A stretch of DNA of 64,000 nt from DATKKG01 sp035543015 (lineage in GTDB: Archaea > Thermoproteota > Nitrososphaeria > Conexivisphaerales > DTJL01). The DNA lies in NCBI GenBank assembly GCA_035543015.1, contig DATKKG010000075.1, positions 1-64,000 on the forward strand, in the 5' to 3' direction. The notes below the pieces were generated by a model, which saw nothing but the letters and a program-made list of their open reading frames with translations, was not told where the DNA came from and ran no database searches. Shown in pieces: positions 57,925-64,000 of the stretch. The number at the start of each line of letters is the position of its first letter. The stretch's first letter is position 1. The translations under genes and the position numbers were made by a program.

Positions 57925-58173
57925 CTACTGCGCCTTTTGCAGCAGGGCGATGAGGTCTCCCAGCTTCTCCACCGGCACGGTCACCCCTCTCCTGGTCGGC
58001 CCGGTGTACCTCTCTCCGGCAACGAAGAGCCTGATGTCCACCCTCTTCCTGCCGTCCCGTCCAGTGAACTTGGAGACCTTCACCGTCGACTTGTCTCCAA
58101 GCGCCAACTCCCCCACCGGCTCGGCGTTGAATTCGCTCAATGCTGAATCGAGCACCGAGCGAAGACGGCCCAT
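57925..58173 (-). CDS. PC4-like single-stranded DNA-binding / coactivator protein
   Basis: 82 residues. VKVSKFTGRDGRKRVDIRLFVAGERYTGPTRRGVTVPVEKLGDLIALL follows the PC4/p15 core (K…V-D-I-R-x-(F/Y)…G…P-T-x-x-G-V-x-(L/V)), a whirly-like dimer that binds melted DNA. Archaeal versions may aid transcription or repair. Residues 1-25 are a helical addition. Confidence 0.7.
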   Translation of the reverse strand: MGRLRSVLDSALSEFNAEPVGELALGDKSTVKVSKFTGRDGRKRVDIRLFVAGERYTGPTRRGVTVPVEKLGDLIALLQKAQ

Positions 58174-58249
58174 CCCCCATCTTTAGCCTTGACCCCCTTC
58201 CACACCCCATGAGCATCGGTTATCTATCCCGAGCCCATGTCCCCTCCGG

Positions 58250-59038
58250 TTGTCAGTCAGGATCTATCATGTCGATGCCTTCACGGATCGCATGTTCGCC
58301 GGTAACCCCGCCGCCGTGTGCCTTCTCCCGGGACCTGTGGACGAGACATGGATGCAGAAGGTAGGTTCCGAAATGAACCTCTCCGAAACGGCCTTCCTTG
58401 TTCGCGAGCGCGACGGTTTCAGGCTTAGATGGTTCACCCCGAAGACGGAGGTCAACCTCTGCGGGCACGCCACCCTCGCCAGCGCACACGTGCTGTGGAC
58501 TGAGGGGGTCGTCCCGGAATCGAAGAAGATAACGTTCTTCACCAAGAGCGGGAAACTGACCGCCCGTCGAACCGGGAAGCTCATCGAGTTGGACTTCCCC
58601 TCTATGCCTCCCTCCAGGTGCGCCCTCCCCGACCTGTTGCGGCGGTCCCTGGGGGTCGCGCCGAAGTTCGCAGGCCGCAACGCCGACGACTATCTGGTGG
58701 AGCTCGGTGACGAGGACCAGCTTCGCAGGCTGTCTCCCGACTTCGGTCTCATGTCCGGGCTGGGCACGAGAGGGGTCATGGTGACCTGCCCCTCCAAGTC
58801 GGCCGAATACGACTTCGTCTCGAGGTTCTTCGCTCCCGCCTTCGGGATCAACGAGGACCCAGTCACCGGCTCGGCCCACTGCTGCCTGGGTCCCTTCTGG
58901 GGGAAGCGGCTGGGGAAGAAGGAGCTGGTGGGGTTCCAGGCCTCGCCCCGCGGAGGCGTCGTCAAAGTACGCCTTGAGGGGGAACGCGTTGTCCTCGGAG
59001 GGAAGGCCGTCACTGTCCTTGCCGGAGAGCTTCGGTGA
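58250..59038 (+). CDS. PhzF-family isomerase
   Basis: 262 residues. The diaminopimelate-epimerase-like double fold: IYHVDAFTDRMFAGNPAAVCLL, catalytic Glu in MNLSETAFLV, LRWFTPKTEVNLCGHATLASAHVLW, and INEDPVTGSAHCCLGPFW. Most PhzF relatives are of unknown substrate; they isomerise small unsaturated acids. TTG start; nothing phenazine-related is nearby. Confidence 0.93.
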   Translation: MSVRIYHVDAFTDRMFAGNPAAVCLLPGPVDETWMQKVGSEMNLSETAFLVRERDGFRLRWFTPKTEVNLCGHATLASAHVLWTEGVVPESKKITFFTKSGKLTARRTGKLIELDFPSMPPSRCALPDLLRRSLGVAPKFAGRNADDYLVELGDEDQLRRLSPDFGLMSGLGTRGVMVTCPSKSAEYDFVSRFFAPAFGINEDPVTGSAHCCLGPFWGKRLGKKELVGFQASPRGGVVKVRLEGERVVLGGKAVTVLAGELR

Positions 59039-59105
59039 CGACGCAGGCTTTCTCCCGCATTTGGTGTTAACGTTTATCTAACGAAGGAGAGAGAGGTTCA
59101 ACCAC

Positions 59106-59876
59106 ATGCCCATCCCGTTCTTCGAGCGCTCCTCCTCTGAGCTTTCGGGGATGATCGAGAGGAAGGTCCGGGAACTCAAGAACGTCCTCAGCGTCAGACG
59201 GGTGCGCGTGGATCTCACGGGCAAGAAGCCGGTCGTGGTCGTCGTCGTCTGGCTTGACCAGAAGTCCGACTATGAGGAGACGCACAGGACGGCCACCAGG
59301 ATCGAGCATGTGGTCAAGGAGATCCTCCCCAACTCGAGGGTGTTCATTCGCACGGAACCGGCTGGCAGCGACAGAGACCACATCTGGAAGCTGGTCAAGG
59401 AGGTGGCCGAGACCGTCCCAGGCTCAAGGGGCGCCCACAACATACACATTCACAAGGTGAACGGCAAGCTTGGCATCGACTTTCACCTTGAGGTGAGCGC
59501 GAACATGACGGTCAGGCAGGCCAGCAAGGTCTCGGAACAGCTGGAGAAGAGGCTCAAGGAGGCCGATCCCAGCATAGCCGAGGTCCTGATACACGAAGAG
59601 TCCGTGGAGGACCTCGTCGACAGCGAGAGGTCAGGCGCGGGGACCGAGATAAGGTGGTACATAGACCACGTCAGGAAGCGCTTCCCCGAGATCAAGGAGA
59701 TCAGCAAGCCCGAAATACGGAGGGCCGGCGACAAGCTCTATGCCACGATGAGGTGCCGATTCAACCCAGACATCAGCATCAAGGAGGCCGACGAAATCAT
59801 GAAGCGCTTCGAAGCAAGCCTCAAGGCAGCCATCCCCGAGCTCGCCATGATAGAGGTCCACAAGGAGCCCGCCTAG
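59106..59876 (+). CDS. soluble protein of three CDF-type dimerisation (ZT-dimer) domains
   Basis: 256 residues, no membrane helices. Three successive ferredoxin-like repeats of about 75 residues: 10-80 (…VRRVRVDLTGKKPVVVVVVWL), 95-170 (GAHNIHIHKVNGKLGIDFHLEVSANMTVRQA) and 180-255 (…KLYATMRCRFNPDISIKEADEIM). The middle one is a textbook cytoplasmic domain of cation diffusion facilitators, including IHIHKV and DFHLEV. Such domains bind Zn2+, Fe2+ or Mn2+. A soluble triple array would be a metal sensor or buffer; the neighbour is a P-type cation ATPase. Start ATG 59106; TATA-like gtttatctaac near 59070. Confidence 0.8.
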   Translation: MPIPFFERSSSELSGMIERKVRELKNVLSVRRVRVDLTGKKPVVVVVVWLDQKSDYEETHRTATRIEHVVKEILPNSRVFIRTEPAGSDRDHIWKLVKEVAETVPGSRGAHNIHIHKVNGKLGIDFHLEVSANMTVRQASKVSEQLEKRLKEADPSIAEVLIHEESVEDLVDSERSGAGTEIRWYIDHVRKRFPEIKEISKPEIRRAGDKLYATMRCRFNPDISIKEADEIMKRFEASLKAAIPELAMIEVHKEPA

Positions 59877-59951
59877 ACGGCCCGGCTATAGCGAGACCGA
59901 AAAGCGTATACACTCCCCTGTCTTGGGGCAGCTAACGGCTGGCGTTTCTCC

Positions 59952-62531
59952 ATGAAGTCCACAAAGGAGGTGCTGGTGACGCGCACCGACTACTGGTCTC
60001 TCCAGCCGGCGGAAGTCTACGACGTTCTCAAAACGGGAAAGGACGGCCTCTCCCCTGGCGAGGCGTCGGAGAGGCTCGGGAAGTACGGGTACAACGAGCT
60101 CCCGCGAACGGGCTTCAACGCGACCCGCGTGTTTCTGAGGCAGTTCGGCAACCCCATCTTCATCATCCTGCTGGTTGCCACTGTGATTTCTTTCTTCGTC
60201 GGTTCTCCCGAACAGGCCGTTACCATCCTGATAATAATCTTCCTCAGCGTCGCCTTGGGCTTCTACAACGAATACAAGGCGGGGAAGCTCGTCGACGACC
60301 TTCAAAGGAAGGTGTCGCTCAAGGCCGTCGTGACCCGCGGCGGCGTCGTTTCAGAGATCGAATCCCGGCTCCTTGTGCCGGGTGACCTGGTCTCAGTCTT
60401 CACCGGAGACATAGTCCCCGCCGACATGCGCATAGTCGAAGCCAAGGAGCTGGAGGTCGACGAGTCGACCCTCACGGGGGAGTCCTTCCCGGTTGTCAAG
60501 AGCCCGCAGGCGATCAGCGTCGAGACCCCCACCGCTCAAAACGCCACCAACTACCTGTTCACTGGCACCGTGATCGTCCACGGCACGGCGAAGGCCGTCG
60601 TGACCCGGACCGGCAGAAACACGGAGTTCGGGTACATCTCCAAGAGCATCACGAGGCCGCACCCGCAGACCGAGTTCCAGCGCGGAGTCAAGCAGTACGG
60701 CAACCTCCTGACCTCCCTCACCATCGTGCTGGCGGTCGCCATTTTCGTGCTCAACGCCGCTCTCCGACACCCTCTCCTCGACTCCCTCCTCTTCTCCCTC
60801 GCCGTGGCGATCGGGTTGGTCCCGGAACTGATGCCGGCAATAGTGACCATTTGCCTCTCCAACGGCGCGCATAAGATGGCGAAGGAAAGGGTCATCGTAA
60901 AGCGGCTGGTTTCGATGGAGGACTTCGGCAACATGGACGTCCTCTGCACGGACAAGACCGGGACCCTGACGGAAGGGAAGATCGTCCTGAAGAACTACTT
61001 CTCTCTTGAGGCCGAGGACGACCCCAAGACGATCCTCTACGGCATGCTCAGCAGCCCCACGGTGCTCGGCGACAAGATCACGGGGTCGCCAATGGATGTC
61101 GCCGTCTGGGAGTACGCCATCGCCAACGGCCTCAAGGATTCCGTGAAGCAATACACGAAGATTGACGAGATCCCGTTCGACTACCAGCGGAGGATGGTGT
61201 CCACCGTGGTAAAGGACAACGGCAACCTCCTGCTGATCACGAAAGGCGCCCCCGAGTCGGTCATCATGCAGTGCGGGTACTACGATTCCCACGGGGAGAG
61301 CGTCCCCATCAACGACGACGTAATCGCCATGACCAACAAGAAGTTCCAGGAGTACTCGGATTCCGGTTATCGTCTCCTCGCCGTCGCCTACCGTACCGTG
61401 GACGCGAAGGATTCGTACACGGTCAAGGACGAGGTCGCCCTCACTCTGCAGGGTTTCCTGGTGTTCACCGACCCACCGAAGCCGGACGCCCCTGCGGCCA
61501 TCAGAAGGCTCAAGGAGCTGAAGGTGGAGACGAAGATCCTCACGGGAGACAACGCCCTGGTGGCGCGCAAGATCTGTCAGGACCTCAACCTTCCTGTGAA
61601 GAGGGTGGTGGACGGCCCGGAGCTCACGCAAATGAGCTGGACGGAATTCAAGGAGGCCGTCGAGGAGGCCGACATCTTCGCCAGGGTGACGCCGGAGCAG
61701 AAGCTGGAAGTCATCAAGGCCCTCAAGGAGGATCACCACATCGTGGGGTACATGGGGGACGGCGTCAACGATGCCCCAGCCCTCTACGAGGCCGACGCCT
61801 CCATCTCGGTTGACTCCGCCGTCGATGTCGCCAAGGACGCGGCGGACATCGTCCTCCTGGAGAAGGACCTCATGGTGCTGGCGAAAGGCATAGACGAAGG
61901 CAGGAAGACCTTCGGCAACACCATCAAATACGTCCTCATGGGGACATCGTCCAACTTCGGGAACATGTTCAGCGCGGCGGCAGCCTCCCTCTTCCTCCCG
62001 TTCCTGCCCATGCAACCGATGCAGATCCTCTTCATGAACCTACTCTATGACATCTCCAACCTGACCCTGCCATACGACGTCGTCGACGACGAGGACACCA
62101 GGTGGCCGAGGCATTGGGACATCGGTTTCGTCAGGAGGTTCACCGTCTTCTTTGGGCCGTTCAGCTCCCTCTACGACTTCCTGACCTTCGGCATAATGCT
62201 CTTCATCTTCAAGGCTTCGACCCCCGCTCAGGCCTCGCTCTTCCAGAGCGGCTGGTTCGTCGAGTCCTTCTGGACCGAGGTCCTCGTCATCTTCGTCATA
62301 AGGACCAGGCGGATCCCCTTCGTATTGAGCAAGCCCGGCAAGTGGCTGACGATAACGACGCTTCTGGCGGTGGCCTTCGGAACGATCCTGCCCTTCACTA
62401 TCCTTGGTTCCTTCCTGGGATTCACCCCTCTCCCGCCCAACTACTGGGTGCTTCTCATCCTCATGGTGACGACGTATCTCCTGCTGGTGGACGCGGGCAA
62501 GGTCTTCTTCTACAAGGTGTGTGGGAACTGA
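59952..62531 (+). CDS. mgtA: Mg2+-transporting P-type ATPase (MgtA type)
   Basis: 859 residues, P3B-type ATPase. Phosphorylation site D334 in CTDKTGTLTEGKI, TGES in LTGESFPVVKSP, KGAPE nucleotide-binding motif, and GDGVNDAPALYEADASISVDSAVDVAKDAADIVL. The C-terminal half (FQSGWFVESFWTEVLVIFVIRTRRIPF) matches MgtA/MgtB, which import Mg2+. It is followed 14 bases later by a small membrane protein. The 75-base gap to the ZT-dimer gene suggests possible co-expression. Confidence 0.93.
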   Translation: MKSTKEVLVTRTDYWSLQPAEVYDVLKTGKDGLSPGEASERLGKYGYNELPRTGFNATRVFLRQFGNPIFIILLVATVISFFVGSPEQAVTILIIIFLSVALGFYNEYKAGKLVDDLQRKVSLKAVVTRGGVVSEIESRLLVPGDLVSVFTGDIVPADMRIVEAKELEVDESTLTGESFPVVKSPQAISVETPTAQNATNYLFTGTVIVHGTAKAVVTRTGRNTEFGYISKSITRPHPQTEFQRGVKQYGNLLTSLTIVLAVAIFVLNAALRHPLLDSLLFSLAVAIGLVPELMPAIVTICLSNGAHKMAKERVIVKRLVSMEDFGNMDVLCTDKTGTLTEGKIVLKNYFSLEAEDDPKTILYGMLSSPTVLGDKITGSPMDVAVWEYAIANGLKDSVKQYTKIDEIPFDYQRRMVSTVVKDNGNLLLITKGAPESVIMQCGYYDSHGESVPINDDVIAMTNKKFQEYSDSGYRLLAVAYRTVDAKDSYTVKDEVALTLQGFLVFTDPPKPDAPAAIRRLKELKVETKILTGDNALVARKICQDLNLPVKRVVDGPELTQMSWTEFKEAVEEADIFARVTPEQKLEVIKALKEDHHIVGYMGDGVNDAPALYEADASISVDSAVDVAKDAADIVLLEKDLMVLAKGIDEGRKTFGNTIKYVLMGTSSNFGNMFSAAAASLFLPFLPMQPMQILFMNLLYDISNLTLPYDVVDDEDTRWPRHWDIGFVRRFTVFFGPFSSLYDFLTFGIMLFIFKASTPAQASLFQSGWFVESFWTEVLVIFVIRTRRIPFVLSKPGKWLTITTLLAVAFGTILPFTILGSFLGFTPLPPNYWVLLILMVTTYLLLVDAGKVFFYKVCGN

Positions 62532-62545
62532 TGGAGGCGGCTTGA

Positions 62546-62842
62546 ATGGCAGGTCTCGGGCTCTTCGACTACTGGGTGATTACGATAACCTGGAGCACAG
62601 TCTTCCTCCTGCTCGTCAGCCTCTTCCTGTACAGCAAGAGAAAGAAGCCCGCCGGTGCCCAAGCCGGGGCTGGTAGGCTGAAGCGCTCCATCGTAGACTT
62701 CACGTTCGTATGGGTACTGATGGCCCTCCTGGTCTTCTACATTGTGACCATCTACCTGGAATCCTTCGTCCTGTTCGCTCTTGGGAACGTCGTCGTCGAA
62801 ATCTTCCTGGTTTACTACGTGTTTAGGAACAGGGTCCGGTAA
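62546..62842 (+). CDS. three-helix small membrane protein next to mgtA
   Basis: 98 residues with helices at about 9-29, 50-70 and 72-93, and a basic linker KRKKPAGAQAGAG. It starts 14 bases after the mgtA stop and is probably co-transcribed. It may be a subunit or regulator of the pump, as small membrane peptides are in enteric bacteria, but there is no sequence match that I can name. Confidence 0.7.
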   Translation: MAGLGLFDYWVITITWSTVFLLLVSLFLYSKRKKPAGAQAGAGRLKRSIVDFTFVWVLMALLVFYIVTIYLESFVLFALGNVVVEIFLVYYVFRNRVR

Positions 62843-62894
62843 TAGCAGCGCCCACCGGGGCGGGGCTCTTTGGAACGCGTCGGCCGATTCCGGG

Positions 62895-63245
62895 CTAAAC
62901 CATCAACGTGCCTGCGTAGATGATCCCCTGAATCCAGGGAGTCTGCTCGAAGCATTCGTTCAGGATGGTGTCCACCTGGCCGATCATGAACTCCTTCAGC
63001 CCGTATGTGAGCGGGAGGTCTTCTCCATCCCAGTTTCGGACGACGGTGTACGCGAACAGGACGACCCCCTGGTCGTCCCGCTCCGCGATTCCATGGACCT
63101 CGTAACCCAGTGGGACCCTGTACGAGATCTGTTCGATGAGATCTTGGACCCAGAACTCCTCGGCCTCCTTCTCCACCACCTTCTGTGTCAATCCAATGTT
63201 CACCTGGGCGGCCGCCTTCAGGCCCTGCCGTCCGAACTTGGTCAC
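62895..63245 (-). CDS. conserved-looking small protein, unknown function
   Basis: 116 residues, alpha/beta (KAAAQVNIGLTQKVVEKEAEEFW, VVLFAYTVVRNWDGEDLP, ILNECFEQTPWIQGI). No motifs recognised. GTG start 63245 lies about 30-40 bases after TATA-like taaatagttta on the minus strand, so the gene is probably transcribed. Confidence 0.6.
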   Translation of the reverse strand: MTKFGRQGLKAAAQVNIGLTQKVVEKEAEEFWVQDLIEQISYRVPLGYEVHGIAERDDQGVVLFAYTVVRNWDGEDLPLTYGLKEFMIGQVDTILNECFEQTPWIQGIIYAGTLMV

Positions 63246-63379
63246 GTTTAGTTGGCGTATAATACTTATGTGTGTAAACTATTTAGCCTAAATATTAATC
63301 ACTAATGGAAACGCAGCTTTCGTCTTGCGTCCGAGACTGGAGCCGCCTTTCCGTGTGGCTGCCTGAGGAAGCGAGGACT

Positions 63380-64000
63380 TCAGAACAGGTGCAGAGGGAC
63401 CAGTATCTGAAGGACGAGGGAGACCATGTACAGGAGCGCGAACTGGAACGCCACCCCGGCGGTTCGCGGATCGGCGTTGTCGGGCACCTGCCCCTTGAAC
63501 ATCTTCCAGAGCCCGAGGGCGCCGGGAAGGGTCAGGTAGGTCAGGAGGGACCACACCGGAAGCACCTTCACGGCTATGAAGAGAGGCACGCAAAGGTAGG
63601 TGATGAGAAGCAGGGCACCGTAGATCGTCACGGCCTTCTTCCCAAGCTTCACTGCTATGGTCTTCACTCCCATAGAGCCATCGTAGTCGATGTCCCTGAT
63701 GTTGTTCGCCAGCAGCACAAGGGCAACGAGCAAGCCTATGGGGACGGCTGCGATGATGGGCGAGGTCGAGAAGGTCCCGGTCTGCACGAGGTAGGCCCCA
63801 AGAGGGACAAGCGGCCCCCACATGATGAAGACGATCGCCTCCCCCAGGCCCTTGGCCTTCAGGACCACGGGGTCGGCGGTGTAGAGCACGCTTCCCACGA
63901 TGCCGGCCGCCACCAGCACCACCACCCAGGGGCTGGCCTCATATGACAGGACTCCAGCTATGGCGAGCGTCACTGCGTAGAAAGCCACGGCCCACCTCCT
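63380..64000 (-). CDS. UbiA/MenA-like prenyltransferase (N-terminus outside the window)
   Basis: The last 206 residues of a UbiA-superfamily membrane prenyltransferase; the frame is open to the window edge. Second aspartate motif NNIRDIDYDGSMGVKTIAVKLG; about six helices seen. The pattern LYTADPVVLKAKGLGEAIVFIMWGPLVPLGAY is characteristic of 1,4-dihydroxy-2-naphthoate (menaquinone) prenyltransferases. The first DDxxD-type motif lies outside. It would place a prenyl chain on a quinone head group. Confidence 0.88.
   Translation of the reverse strand, partial: RRWAVAFYAVTLAIAGVLSYEASPWVVVLVAAGIVGSVLYTADPVVLKAKGLGEAIVFIMWGPLVPLGAYLVQTGTFSTSPIIAAVPIGLLVALVLLANNIRDIDYDGSMGVKTIAVKLGKKAVTIYGALLLITYLCVPLFIAVKVLPVWSLLTYLTLPGALGLWKMFKGQVPDNADPRTAGVAFQFALLYMVSLVLQILVPLHLF

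Noticed and set aside
60393..62015. 540-codon open frame antisense to mgtA
   Set aside because: High-GC shadow of a clear P-type ATPase; the protein is His/Val/Gly/Arg-rich without domains.
1..64000. CRISPR arrays, insertion sequences, prophage, replication origin
   Set aside because: No regularly spaced repeats, transposase, integrase, phage structural gene or Cdc6/ORB cluster was seen.

Overview
The window is archaeal chromosome. It carries the archaeal ribosomal and translocation block (S19e, PDCD5, L39e, L31e, aIF6, prefoldin alpha, FtsY, SecE, Spt5, L11, L1, L10), Nep1, the RNase P protein Rpr2, an archaeal TATA-box promoter in front of most transcription units, many leaderless or TTG starts, and a tRNA gene with a short intron in the anticodon loop. 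GC content is high, genes are tightly packed, and no mobile element, CRISPR array or origin was seen. The gene set would fit a heterotrophic or mixotrophic member of the Nitrososphaerota/Bathyarchaeia side of the Archaea. That placement is inference; there is no rRNA here to decide it.

Layout. 0-13.5 kb: cupredoxins, a ZIP-like transporter, Hsp20, tRNA-Val, class II HMG-CoA reductase, an adenylate cyclase fused to an ACT-like domain, small membrane proteins (two sharing a duplicated operator array), and small stress or heme-binding proteins (GYD, DUF4242, TspO-like, SOUL). 13.8-19.7 kb: a probable light-sensing island. A stand-alone CarH-like cobalamin-binding protein is divergent from a TrmB-like regulator, followed by a DHA2 MFS transporter whose gene overlaps a heliorhodopsin, then a fasciclin protein and a retinol-dehydrogenase-like SDR. 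A near-identical 20-bp motif lies upstream of both the MFS-heliorhodopsin operon and the fasciclin gene. 19.9-25.8 kb: bacterial-type MetK, a LuxE-LuxC pair (acid to aldehyde), an ETHE1-like hydrolase and AsnA. 25.9-40.5 kb: two xanthine-dehydrogenase-family operons (order large-medium-small) flanking divergent dihydroorotase and aspartate carbamoyltransferase genes, then indolepyruvate ferredoxin oxidoreductase IorAB and an ADP-forming acyl-CoA synthetase. 40.6-45.6 kb: a PAS histidine kinase, an intron-containing tRNA, Nep1 and Rpr2. 45.6-53.1 kb: the translation block, with argF on the opposite strand between ftsY and secE. 53.2-64 kb: a surface-anchored phosphoesterase, nucleases, a metallopeptidase, an MFS pump, PC4-like and PhzF proteins, a soluble protein of ZT-dimer-like repeats beside an MgtA-type P-ATPase, and a UbiA/MenA-like prenyltransferase cut by the window edge.

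Together the central region suggests a metabolism oxidising N-heterocycles, aldehydes or 2-oxo acids through molybdenum hydroxylases and IorAB, with ATP made by the ADP-forming synthetase. The 14-19 kb island is the best candidate for a new system: two different photoreceptor-type proteins, a regulator, an exporter and a candidate retinoid or aldehyde SDR side by side.
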